Shown piece after piece: positions 1 through 7,125 of a stretch of 11,078 nucleotides of DNA (within the stretch, counting starts at the first letter, position 1; each line of letters opens with the position of its first letter). Source of the DNA: Candidatus Woesearchaeota archaeon (GTDB taxonomy: Archaea > Nanobdellota > Nanobdellia > Woesearchaeales > UBA525); NCBI GenBank assembly GCA_018221165.1, contig JAAOYD010000071.1:1-11078 (forward strand). Reading direction: 5' to 3'. Made by a program: the position numbers and the translations under genes. The notes under the pieces are model-generated. The model did no database searches and was not told where the DNA came from. It was given only the letters and a program-made list of their open reading frames with translations.

Positions 1-2289
1 AGCGATGGTGATTGCTCTGGCAGCACGCCAAAATGCGATGTTGCCCTTGGAGAATGCTTTGAATGTCTCCTCGATGATGATTGCGCCTCAACAGAATACT
101 GTGACGAAGGAAGCTGTGAAGAAACCACTCCTAGCACAATCACCGACATGGTCATAACCAAGAACACCGTTCTTTTCAAAGTAGGAGGGACCTATGATTG
201 TGGAGCTGGGCCATCACCCCTTTCCTCCCCTGCAATCAATGGCTTTGTCTATGATGAGGACACAGGAGCTATCTATGCGAATGACCATGCAGGCATGACA
301 CGTTTCCTGGTCAACAAACTACAAGCACCCACAGTAACAATCAAAGACTTGCATGGCGGTTCTGTATCGCAGTGTCAGATTAACAATGCTGCGCAGACAG
401 TTTCCAATTGTATTGCGATTAATGGTGACACCGCCGGTTGTGTCCCGCCACGAACGTACGCACCAGTTATGGCTGGTGAAGGAGTTGTCTACGTCGAAAC
501 AACCAGCTCATTGAGCCATGAAAACTCACACCTCCTTTATTCTGATACTGATGGTAGCTTCGATCTCAATGTCGAATTTGGCACAGCGAAACGAATCACG
601 ACACCCTTCATCGTTGCACGAGGCAACAACAATGGTGACGCTATTATTGCTGGCATGACTGGTTTCAAAGGCAACTACCTCCAGTTCTTTGACACAGGTA
701 GTAAACGCTACGGTCTTCTCGCCGTCGGAGCAGGATACACAACCAGCGTTACACTCACCAACCTCCGTCTCATCGACCTGACGAACACCTTCAATCCTGT
801 TGATCTTGGACCACTCTCACAACACGCCGACCTCTATAAGCTCATAGCCCCTCTGTGCAGTGCTTCAGGTTCGTGCTACCTTTCTGTTCTTGAGCGGACT
901 ATGCGGAGTGCCACTCCAGAAAAACACACAATTCTCAAAGAAGGCAGTCAATACGTGCTGTATGATTATACCAATCCAACAGCCGTCACCGAGCTCGACC
1001 GCTTCTCGTGCAGCAGTCTTTTCTGTTATGAAGGGCCAGTTCTGGGATTGCGAGATACTCTTGGCGCAGTGTTAGAAGGAGACACGATCTATGTTCACAT
1101 TCCTGGCGGGGCAGACTACAGTGCAATCGTCAAAAAAGACTATCCAGAACTTAATCCATTGAAAGTAAACAAATGCCACGACCGAGCCACCAAACCCTGT
1201 TACTTTGGTCAAATATGGAAGCATAAGCTCGGAACAAATGGCTGGCAGAAAGCAGCAGATATACCTGGTACACTCGTTCAGATTCGTGATGGGAAGGCTT
1301 GGCTCTTCGGAACAGGTTATGGCTCGCACACAGGACCTGATGGTATCTACGACCCAAATCAACTTCATTCAATTCCCTACAGTACGAACACGTACAACGC
1401 GAATATCTTCCCAGGATATCGACTCAAGGTCTATGACCTCACAGATGGTAGCGAGCTCTTGCATGAAGAACTCAAAGTGCCTATTGATGTGTTTAGGCCA
1501 AAAATGACCAACTCACCATCCTTAGCAGTCATGGAGAAGGGTGGCAAGTACTATGTGTACATCTTATACTGGGCTATAGCTAACTCACCCAATCACTATA
1601 ATTATCTTATTGGCCATGAGGTCAGCGCTTGTAGCGGAGCAAGCTGCAACGTCGGTAGCATACCGTTAACAACCACGACCGGAGCAATAGTTACTGTCGG
1701 TGGCAGTGGTGGTTCTGGTGGTGGCGGCGGCACTGGAGCTGTATGCGGAAATGCCATTAAGGAGACTGGCGAAGCCTGTGATCTTGGTGATGCCTCGCAT
1801 GGTGATGGTAATGGTGTTTGTCAAAAAACCTGCAGTGCTATGTGTACTCTGAACAGCTGTGGTGGCGGTGGCGCTTGTACGTGTTCTGGTCAAGGTTATG
1901 AATGTGATTGGCAGAGTATTTGTGGTGCTGTTTCTCCTACAATGTGCGGAGTTTGTCCAACAGGAGAAGAATGTAATACTGCTGGGAAATGTGAAGATGC
2001 AGCTCCAACAACAAAGACTATTCAGAAGAAGGTTGAAAGTTCTCCTGGAAATGTTATTACTTATGGTGGAGTGGTCTGTCCAATCGAAAAGACTTGTGCG
2101 ATGTGGACGAGTGGCTGTCTTTCAACAGGTGTGGTTCCGGGTTATTCTAACCTTCTTTGCACCAGTGATGGAGTTACCCGTGTCTGCAATCCTGCTATGG
2201 TTACGGAAACAAGAGGAATATACACATGCGCTTATCCAAATGGTGCCTATGGGTGGACAACTGGTGGTGGCGGCCCAGGATCTTCTTAG
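1..2289 (+). CDS. Large secreted Cys-rich modular protein, 5' end outside window
   Basis: The frame is open from the first base, so the gene begins upstream; 762 residues lie in the window. The first ATG at 148 is not the start, because the 49 codons before it encode a typical Cys/Asp-rich module (CFECLLDDDC, then EYCDEGSCE). Numbering from the first codon, residues 50-560 form a beta-rich region with recurring aromatic/Gly strands, possibly a propeller (inference). A Gly/Ser linker at about 567-579 leads to a Cys-rich segment (582-664) opening with CGNAIKETGEACDLG, which resembles the DUF4215/myxococcal Cys-rich repeat. The last 60 residues (about 692-752) share a Cys/Trp pattern with residues 725-783 of the 1000-residue protein at 7126. 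No C-terminal membrane anchor or sorting signal is visible; the chain ends in a Gly-rich tail. It is likely extracellular, but no enzymatic motif is recognised and the function is unknown. Confidence 0.85.
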   Translation, partial: SDGDCSGSTPKCDVALGECFECLLDDDCASTEYCDEGSCEETTPSTITDMVITKNTVLFKVGGTYDCGAGPSPLSSPAINGFVYDEDTGAIYANDHAGMTRFLVNKLQAPTVTIKDLHGGSVSQCQINNAAQTVSNCIAINGDTAGCVPPRTYAPVMAGEGVVYVETTSSLSHENSHLLYSDTDGSFDLNVEFGTAKRITTPFIVARGNNNGDAIIAGMTGFKGNYLQFFDTGSKRYGLLAVGAGYTTSVTLTNLRLIDLTNTFNPVDLGPLSQHADLYKLIAPLCSASGSCYLSVLERTMRSATPEKHTILKEGSQYVLYDYTNPTAVTELDRFSCSSLFCYEGPVLGLRDTLGAVLEGDTIYVHIPGGADYSAIVKKDYPELNPLKVNKCHDRATKPCYFGQIWKHKLGTNGWQKAADIPGTLVQIRDGKAWLFGTGYGSHTGPDGIYDPNQLHSIPYSTNTYNANIFPGYRLKVYDLTDGSELLHEELKVPIDVFRPKMTNSPSLAVMEKGGKYYVYILYWAIANSPNHYNYLIGHEVSACSGASCNVGSIPLTTTTGAIVTVGGSGGSGGGGGTGAVCGNAIKETGEACDLGDASHGDGNGVCQKTCSAMCTLNSCGGGGACTCSGQGYECDWQSICGAVSPTMCGVCPTGEECNTAGKCEDAAPTTKTIQKKVESSPGNVITYGGVVCPIEKTCAMWTSGCLSTGVVPGYSNLLCTSDGVTRVCNPAMVTETRGIYTCAYPNGAYGWTTGGGGPGSS

Positions 2290-2340
2290 TTGCGCAATGC
2301 AACTTCTCACAGAAATCTTTTCTCGCTCTCATTAGTTTTT
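2288..2340 (+). terminator. Candidate terminator: perfect hairpin then T-rich tract
   Basis: A perfect 6-bp inverted repeat, AGTTGC (2288-2293) and GCAACT (2299-2304), with a 5-base loop overlaps the stop codon of the secreted-protein gene. It is followed by T-rich sequence (TCTTTTCTC near 2316-2324 and TTTTT at 2336-2340). Archaeal termination depends mainly on oligo-T in the non-template strand, so the T tracts may matter more than the stem. Confidence 0.45.
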
Positions 2341-2341
2341 G

Positions 2342-2380
2342 GTAAGCTCTCCTCACTGGTGTTCGGGAGGTTACTTTTTT
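2342..2380 (+). terminator. Candidate second terminator: bulged hairpin plus T6
   Basis: GTAA (2342-2345) pairs with TTAC (2371-2374). After a 2-base bulge, TCTCC (2348-2352) pairs with GGAGG (2366-2370), including one G-T wobble. TTTTTT follows at 2375-2380. It lies between the secreted-protein gene and the IF5A promoter and would insulate the highly expressed translation genes from read-through. The stem was paired by eye; no folding energy was computed. Confidence 0.5.
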
Positions 2381-2390
2381 CACGGCAACC

Positions 2391-2398
2391 TTTATAAA
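2391..2398 (+). promoter_or_regulatory. TATA box of the IF5A-eL40 transcript
   Basis: TTTATAAA is a strong archaeal TATA box. Its first base is 52 bases before the IF5A ATG, so with the 30-32 base spacing seen elsewhere in the window, transcription would begin near 2421-2423. That leaves a leader of about 20 bases, unlike the leaderless neighbours. Confidence 0.7.
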
Positions 2399-2442
2399 CC
2401 CCCCTCTGTCTCTGGCGTTCATAAGAGCCGAGAGTGGTACGT

Positions 2443-2844
2443 ATGGGCGAAATCGCACTGAAAAGCATCGGATCCCTTCAGAAGGGTAACTATATCCTTA
2501 TTGACGGAGTTGCGAGCATCGTTTCAAGCACGCAGACCAGCCGACCAGGCAAGCACGGCCACGCCAAAGTGCGCATGCAAGCTGTGGGTATGATTGACGG
2601 CCGCAAGCGCGAAATCGTCATGCCAGGCCACGACAAGGTCGAAGTCCCTATCATCGGCAAGAAGAACGCCCAGGTCCTCAGTGTAAGCGGTACCCACGCG
2701 AACATCATGGATATGGAGACCTACGAGACCTTCGACCTGGAAGTGCCTGAAGAGCTTCAGGGCAAGGTCAGTGAAGGCGACACAGTCCTCTACTGGCTAA
2801 TCATGGACGACAAGGTCATGAAGCAAGTTATGCAGAAAGGATGA
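2443..2844 (+). CDS. eif5A: Translation initiation factor IF5A (aIF5A)
   Basis: This 133-residue protein matches archaeal/eukaryotic IF5A, the ribosome-bound factor that helps peptide-bond formation at stalling sequences. The N-terminal SH3-like domain carries the hypusine loop SRPGKHGHAK; by family knowledge Lys37 in PGKHG is the residue modified to (deoxy)hypusine. KVEVPIIGKKNAQVLSV followed by IMDMETYETFDLEVPEE is the typical hinge and start of the C-terminal OB fold. Length is normal for the archaeal family. I chose ATG 2443, giving MGEIALKSIGSLQKGNY; an in-frame GTG at 2434 would add only three residues. The eL40 gene follows after 4 bases without its own TATA box, so the two are probably co-transcribed. 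The deoxyhypusine synthase gene is not in the window. Confidence 0.96.
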   Translation: MGEIALKSIGSLQKGNYILIDGVASIVSSTQTSRPGKHGHAKVRMQAVGMIDGRKREIVMPGHDKVEVPIIGKKNAQVLSVSGTHANIMDMETYETFDLEVPEELQGKVSEGDTVLYWLIMDDKVMKQVMQKG

Positions 2845-2845
2845 T
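2839..2845 (+). promoter_or_regulatory. Shine-Dalgarno-like site of eL40
   Basis: GGATGAT resembles the archaeal consensus GGAGGTGAT and overlaps the IF5A stop codon (2842-2844), ending three bases before the eL40 ATG. There is no TATA box between the genes, so eL40 translation probably depends on this site within a shared mRNA. Confidence 0.5.
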
Positions 2846-2848
2846 ACT

Positions 2849-3010
2849 ATGGTAAAATTCCCTGAAGCAGACAACCGATGGTTCAAGAACGTGTTCATCT
2901 GTCGAAGATGCAAGAGCAAAACTCGCGCTCCCATCCTCAAAGTCCTCGCTGGCAAGATTAGCTGCCGCAAGTGTGGCGGTAAGGCCCTTAGGACGAAGCG
3001 TAAGAAGTAA
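2849..3010 (+). CDS. rpl40e: Large-subunit ribosomal protein eL40
   Basis: A 53-residue basic protein, MVKFPEADNRWFKNVF at the start and TKRKK at the end, with a four-cysteine zinc ribbon: Cys18-x2-Cys21 (ICRRC) and Cys39-x2-Cys42 (CRKC), 17 residues apart. This is the expected length and pattern for archaeal eL40, which in eukaryotes is made as a ubiquitin fusion but in archaea stands alone. It binds the large ribosomal subunit near the GTPase-factor site (family knowledge). The ATG sits 4 bases after the IF5A stop behind a Shine-Dalgarno-like GGATGAT, which indicates an operon of two translation genes. No unusual residues were seen. Confidence 0.93.
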   Translation: MVKFPEADNRWFKNVFICRRCKSKTRAPILKVLAGKISCRKCGGKALRTKRKK

Positions 3011-3045
3011 ATATCTCGCGTTCAAAACTTTCTCCTAGCAGAAGC

Positions 3046-3053
3046 TTTATAAA
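3046..3053 (+). promoter_or_regulatory. TATA box of the site-2 protease gene
   Basis: TTTATAAA, with an A/G-rich BRE-like AGAAG just upstream. Its first base is 32 bases before ATG 3078, which puts the predicted start of transcription at or within a few bases of the start codon (leaderless or nearly so). Confidence 0.75.
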
Positions 3054-3077
3054 CGCCCTTTCGCGATTCTCTCCCAT

Positions 3078-4268
3078 ATGGACATCCTCAATTTCTTTCT
3101 TGGCACGAAAGATTTCTTCACCGCTAACAAATGGACCTTCATCTTTTACGCCGCTGTTGTCTATCTCATCTATGCCAACAGGGAAAAGCTTGATTGGCAA
3201 GCGAAGTTCATTGGCCTTTACCGTACCAAAGTCGGTTTGAAGCTTATGGAACGCTTGGGCAAGCACGAGCGCTTCTTCAAAGTGTTCGGCTACATCGGCG
3301 TCATCGTTGGTTTCATTGGTATGCTCCTCATTACCATTCTCATCTTCAAAGGAGTCTATGACTTCTTCTTTATTCCAGAAGCGCCCCCGACAGTGTACCC
3401 AGCCTTACCAGGCATTAGTGTTCCAGGCATTGGCAAGATTCCCCTGGTGACCGGTTGGATCGCGCTCTTCATCGTTATCGTCATCCACGAGTTCAGTCAT
3501 GGTGTGGTGAGCAGGGCACACAAGATTCCTGTGAAGAGTTCAGGACTCGTCGTGTTTGGCCCGCTGGGAGGAGCGTTCGTCGAACCAGACGAGAAGAAGC
3601 TACAGAAATCCTCCGCTTGGACACGCCAGAGTGTCTTCGCCGCAGGACCGTTCAGCAACATCGTTAGTGGCTTACTCTTCTTCCTTATTATCCTTTTTGT
3701 CATGGCGCCCATAGCAGGTTCAATGACGAACCAATTTGGTGTTCAGCCAGTCAGTATTTTTGAAGGGACGGGCGCGGCGGATGCCGATCTCCCAACAGGT
3801 GTCACGGTCACGATGGTGAACCATGAGCCGGTCATGAACATGTATGACCTCTCCACCAAGCTCTCAACGCTCATCCCCGGAGAAATAGTTGTCCTCACTA
3901 CAAGTACTGGCGATGAGCATGACATCCTTGCAGGACCACATCCTGATGATGAAACCAAGGCCTACCTTGGCGCGCAATTCTCCACAGTCACGGAACCAAA
4001 GATTGACACCTGGTGGTACCGAACGTTAATCATGGTCGTTGGTTGGCTCTCCTGGCTCTTCCTGTGGACCTACTTCTTCAGCCTGGGTATCGGCTTGGCG
4101 AATCTGCTTCCTATCGCGATTACGGACGGCGGTCGCATGTTCCAAATAATCACGAACAAGTTCTGGGGGAAGAAACGCGGTAACCTTATCTGGATGCGTG
4201 TCGGCTCGGTAGTGCTTATCATCATTGTTCTCTTGCTCATCGGCAGCATCGGCAAGCAGATATTCTAA
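3078..4268 (+). CDS. Site-2-protease-type membrane metalloprotease (M50), PDZ-containing
   Basis: This 396-residue multi-pass protein belongs to the S2P/M50 family, which cleaves membrane-spanning substrates within the bilayer. The zinc-binding HEFSH motif is at residues 137-141 inside a hydrophobic segment (ALFIVIVIHEFSHGVV). The conserved AAGPFSN loop is at 188-194. The second catalytic element, NLLPIAITDGGRM (342-354), supplies the Asp350 zinc ligand. Membrane segments are visible near 20-34, 70-98, 124-145, 190-213, 315-345 and 375-392. A soluble region at about 221-305 between the halves of the active site looks like a PDZ domain (VTVTMVNHEPVMNMYDLS). All catalytic residues are present, so it should be active. 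Substrate is unknown; family members release membrane-bound regulators or degrade signal peptides. Its own TATA box suggests a separate transcription unit. Confidence 0.92.
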   Translation: MDILNFFLGTKDFFTANKWTFIFYAAVVYLIYANREKLDWQAKFIGLYRTKVGLKLMERLGKHERFFKVFGYIGVIVGFIGMLLITILIFKGVYDFFFIPEAPPTVYPALPGISVPGIGKIPLVTGWIALFIVIVIHEFSHGVVSRAHKIPVKSSGLVVFGPLGGAFVEPDEKKLQKSSAWTRQSVFAAGPFSNIVSGLLFFLIILFVMAPIAGSMTNQFGVQPVSIFEGTGAADADLPTGVTVTMVNHEPVMNMYDLSTKLSTLIPGEIVVLTTSTGDEHDILAGPHPDDETKAYLGAQFSTVTEPKIDTWWYRTLIMVVGWLSWLFLWTYFFSLGIGLANLLPIAITDGGRMFQIITNKFWGKKRGNLIWMRVGSVVLIIIVLLLIGSIGKQIF

Positions 4269-4271
4269 AGC

Positions 4272-4279
4272 CTTAAAAG
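4272..4279 (+). promoter_or_regulatory. TATA box of trmJ, leaderless spacing
   Basis: CTTAAAAG begins four bases after the protease stop codon and 30 bases before ATG 4302. The whole 33-base intergenic gap is filled by this promoter and its spacing, predicting a leaderless mRNA. Confidence 0.65.
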
Positions 4280-4301
4280 TCCCTTATAGCTTCTCTTCTC
4301 C

Positions 4302-4988
4302 ATGGCAGAGCTCACTGTAATTATCGTTGGCATCGAGCATCCTGGTAATCTAGGAGCGGTAGCCAGAGCCATGAAGAACTTTGGTGTGGCGAAGCTCGTG
4401 CTCGTGGACCCGAAGTGCAGTGTTGACGAGGAAGCGAAGAACCGCGCGAAATGGGCAAATGCAGTACTCGAGAACGCGACAACAGGTGGACTCGAGCTGC
4501 TCGAAGAGTTTGACCTGGTCGTCGGCACGACTGCTGAGTTAGGCAACGACTTCAACCTGCCTCGCACACCACTCTTTCCAGCACAGCTCGCGGAGCGGCT
4601 CGCGAAAGTAGATGGGCAAGTCGCGCTTGTCTTTGGGCGGGAAAGCGACGGTCTGACGAATGAAGAACTCGGAAAGTGCGACCTCACTGTCACTATCCCT
4701 GCGAACGAGGAGTATCCCGTTCTCAACCTCAGCCACGCGGTGGCGGTCACACTCTATGCTATTACTAGCCACGAGGACTGGATAGAAGAGCGCTACCCAC
4801 TCGTCAGGGCTACTGAGAAGCGGCAATTGCAGAAGATGCTCGACGAGACTCTCGATTCGATGAGTTTCCAGACAGCTGAGAAGAAGGAAACACAGCGTAT
4901 CCTATGGAAACGGCTCATCGGCAAATCCTTCCTGACACAACGCGAAGCCATGGCATTGCTAGGTTTCCTCAAGAAAGCACGGAAATAG
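4302..4988 (+). CDS. trmJ: TrmJ-type SPOUT tRNA 2'-O-methyltransferase
   Basis: This 228-residue protein has the SPOUT-class (TrmH/SpoU) motifs that form the AdoMet-binding knot: HPGNLGAVARAMKNFG (13-28), the loop LVFGRESDGLTNEEL (109-123) and IPANEEYPVLNLSHAVAV (132-149). The spacing, plus a helical C-terminal extension of about 70 residues, is that of TrmJ, which methylates the 2'-hydroxyl of nucleotide 32 in the tRNA anticodon loop (Cm32, and Um32 in bacteria). Length is normal for archaeal TrmJ. ATG 4302 is supported by the TATA spacing and by MAELTVIIVGIEHPGN, the usual N-terminus. The exact target is inferred from the family; another SPOUT 2'-O-methylase function is the main alternative. 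Stop codon TAG abuts the TATA box of the next gene. Confidence 0.9.
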   Translation: MAELTVIIVGIEHPGNLGAVARAMKNFGVAKLVLVDPKCSVDEEAKNRAKWANAVLENATTGGLELLEEFDLVVGTTAELGNDFNLPRTPLFPAQLAERLAKVDGQVALVFGRESDGLTNEELGKCDLTVTIPANEEYPVLNLSHAVAVTLYAITSHEDWIEERYPLVRATEKRQLQKMLDETLDSMSFQTAEKKETQRILWKRLIGKSFLTQREAMALLGFLKKARK

Positions 4989-4996
4989 TTAAAAAG
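4988..4996 (+). promoter_or_regulatory. TATA box of the lipoprotein gene, abutting the trmJ stop
   Basis: GTTAAAAAG starts on the last base of the trmJ stop codon, behind the A-rich BRE-like GGAAATA. It lies 30 bases before ATG 5018, supporting that start over the in-frame ATG at 4904 and predicting a leaderless mRNA. Confidence 0.65.
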
Positions 4997-5017
4997 GAAC
5001 ACTGTGCAGGAAGGTCC

Positions 5018-7093
5018 ATGCGACTCCTTACAGCCATCTTTCTCCTCCTCATCCTTACAGCCTGTGGCACCCAGAATCTCGCAGGAGGCGCCTATACGTC
5101 AGGAACCGTGCCCACTGGCTACGCGCCGCCCTGGAACGTCTTCGATGATGATGTCTTCCTCACAGCAGATGTTGAAGCGGTTGATGCGACGACAGTCGAG
5201 CTCACCATAGACGCTTCACACGATGCTATGATATTCTATAAGGAGTTCTATGTCTACGACAAGAGCGCGACAGACAACTGGACAGTCTACGAGTTCGACG
5301 AGGACAACGAGCAGGGATGGATTGCTGGCGATGCGAGCGTGACCCTCACCCTCAATACCTCCTCACTTGATGCGGAGAGCTGGGTGCTCGTCTACGCCTG
5401 CGCCGACGATGATGGCGCATGGAAATGTGGTTGTTTCTCAGCGGATGACCCAAAATGCGCGAAATGGAGCGTCCAGAACTTTAGTGTGGATATCGTTGTC
5501 GCCGGAAATGAGTGCTCAGCAGCCTTCAACGGCCCACGAAGCGGCAGTTGCGCAGATATTACCGCATCATCATTCACCGCAACGTGGACACCGTCCTCAT
5601 CACATTCTGTGAACGCTACGTCCGACCGTCAGTTGCTACGTGTCAGCACAAACCTCCTTGACGTCAAGCGAGGCTGCCCCGCAGGAAATTCTGACTGCGT
5701 GGTGAAAGAGGACGACCTCCCCTGGAGCGACGATTCCTACGAGGTCACCGGTCTCGAGGCGGAGACGACCTATCACGTTAGAGCCGTCGCGCTCTGCTCG
5801 AATGGCACGCCGTCCTGGCGCGATCTGATTTGGAACTGCACGACGGACAGCGTTCCTGGCTGTGTCGATGGTGACAGCGATGGCTACAGTGACAAGGTGT
5901 GTGGAGGAAGCGACTGCAATGATACCAACTCTGCTGTCAATCCCGGAGCGACGGAGATTTGCGACAACGGCGACGATGACGACTGTGATGGCGACACTGA
6001 CGAGGACGATACCGACTGCGAAGGACCTATCGACGACTGCCTACTCTCCGCTGATGAGATAGACCCTGATGCATCAAGGGACACCTACGTCATCGACCAA
6101 CCGAACGGCAACGGCTATTGGCTAGTCACCACAGAAGGAAGCAACCAGGACGGCGACGTCATCATCGACACCCTGGACAGCACGTTCGCTCTTACCGATA
6201 CCTTACACCTCCCTGATGATGGCTATGAGCGGGTCCTAATAGGTGATGCCATCGATACCGGCGACGGCACGCTGATGGCTTTGGTCTACCTGAACCCCTC
6301 GACTACTGGCCCTGAGCCGATTAAGCTCATTAAGATGGGCGGGTCTCTCTCTGAGGAATGGCGTCTCACCATCATTGCTGATCGCGACAACGCCTGGCCC
6401 TTGGACCTCTTCCCGACAGCTAATGGATACGCACTCCTTGTCGGTCCGAATACCGTCACGAATGCCACAATCCATGCGATATCCCCCTCGGGAACAATTC
6501 TCGGTTCGCATCAGATCCCTGAAAGGTGGGAGGGAGCCTATTTGAGCTACAGGCAAGGCGCCTATCTCGACGGCTACTACATTACCGGCTCTGCTGCTTC
6601 TGATGAGCCATTCATCTATGCTTTGTCGTCCAGCTTCGCTGAGCAGTATTATCAGGGATACGAGAACAACACCCTCTCAACCCCTTATCCGCGGATAGTG
6701 TCAGATGCCGATTCGCTCTATCTCTTCTATCGCGGTGAACTGAGCGGAGAGCGTGTCCTCAAGCTCATGAAAATAGCGCCTGCAACCGGTTCGGTCATCA
6801 ACGACAAGACAATACAACTAGGGACTGATTTCGCCAACAACGACCACATCGCAATCCACGATGACTATGTCTATATTGCGGGGAAATTCAACTATTCCAG
6901 CTATAACGGCAACCGCTTCCATGCCAAGCTCGACGACAATCTCAATTTCATCTGGAGCTATGTTGAACCGAGACAGTATGCTTGGTTCATGGCCACGAGT
7001 AGCATCAAGGTTGGCGATGAGGTCTTTTTCTCCCTGGTCAACTCCCAATCACGCCTCTTCGACGACACATGCGCTCGGAACGACCTACAATAA
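5018..7093 (+). CDS. Secreted lipoprotein with new N-terminal domain, FN3-like, MopE-like and propeller-like regions
   Basis: Start 5018 gives a textbook lipoprotein signal peptide, MRLLTAIFLLLILTACGTQ, with Cys16 as the lipidated residue, and 691 residues in all. ATG 4904 would overlap trmJ by 85 bases and bury the signal, so it is rejected. Visible regions: (a) residues 32-157, a domain shared with the protein at 7126 (APPWNVF, MIFY..FYVY, LDAESWVLVYAC, CGC, CAKWS); (b) about 165-276, fibronectin-III-like with paired cysteines, ending YEVTGLEAETTYHVRAV; (c) 281-334, a MopE-like Asp/Asn-rich metal-binding-type motif (GCVDGDSDGYSDKV, then DCNDTNSAVNPGATEICDNG); (d) about 350-690, repeated beta strands suggesting a propeller (inference). 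At least ten Asn-x-Ser/Thr sequons suggest glycosylation. It is anchored outside the cell; no catalytic motif is seen. Ligand binding or adhesion is possible but unproven. Confidence 0.88.
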   Translation: MRLLTAIFLLLILTACGTQNLAGGAYTSGTVPTGYAPPWNVFDDDVFLTADVEAVDATTVELTIDASHDAMIFYKEFYVYDKSATDNWTVYEFDEDNEQGWIAGDASVTLTLNTSSLDAESWVLVYACADDDGAWKCGCFSADDPKCAKWSVQNFSVDIVVAGNECSAAFNGPRSGSCADITASSFTATWTPSSSHSVNATSDRQLLRVSTNLLDVKRGCPAGNSDCVVKEDDLPWSDDSYEVTGLEAETTYHVRAVALCSNGTPSWRDLIWNCTTDSVPGCVDGDSDGYSDKVCGGSDCNDTNSAVNPGATEICDNGDDDDCDGDTDEDDTDCEGPIDDCLLSADEIDPDASRDTYVIDQPNGNGYWLVTTEGSNQDGDVIIDTLDSTFALTDTLHLPDDGYERVLIGDAIDTGDGTLMALVYLNPSTTGPEPIKLIKMGGSLSEEWRLTIIADRDNAWPLDLFPTANGYALLVGPNTVTNATIHAISPSGTILGSHQIPERWEGAYLSYRQGAYLDGYYITGSAASDEPFIYALSSSFAEQYYQGYENNTLSTPYPRIVSDADSLYLFYRGELSGERVLKLMKIAPATGSVINDKTIQLGTDFANNDHIAIHDDYVYIAGKFNYSSYNGNRFHAKLDDNLNFIWSYVEPRQYAWFMATSSIKVGDEVFFSLVNSQSRLFDDTCARNDLQ

Positions 7094-7094
7094 C

Positions 7095-7104
7095 GTTTAA
7101 AAAT
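7095..7104 (+). promoter_or_regulatory. TATA box of the 1000-residue secreted protein gene
   Basis: GTTTAAAAAT begins one base after the lipoprotein stop codon and 31 bases before ATG 7126. This matches the spacing of the other leaderless genes and decides the start against the in-frame ATG at 7069, which lies inside the previous gene. Confidence 0.65.
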
Positions 7105-7125
7105 ACCATTCTCCAGAATAGGCCT

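Noticed and set aside
1859..2335. 158-codon plus-strand frame overlapping the end of the first gene
   Set aside because: It is in another frame of a convincing Cys-rich module and has no signal of its own.
2434..2442. GTG start for IF5A
   Set aside because: It adds only MVR before the normal MGEIALKSIG; ATG 2443 is the simpler choice, though GTG cannot be fully excluded.
4265..4750. 161-codon minus-strand frame opposite trmJ
   Set aside because: The product is Ser/Arg-rich and low in complexity, as expected for the antisense of a gene with clear SPOUT motifs.
4904..5017. Upstream in-frame ATG as start of the lipoprotein gene
   Set aside because: It lies inside trmJ and would place 38 residues ahead of a perfect lipoprotein signal; the TATA box spacing supports 5018.
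7069..7125. Upstream in-frame ATG as start of the 1000-residue protein
   Set aside because: It lies within the end of the lipoprotein gene and upstream of the TATA box that serves ATG 7126.
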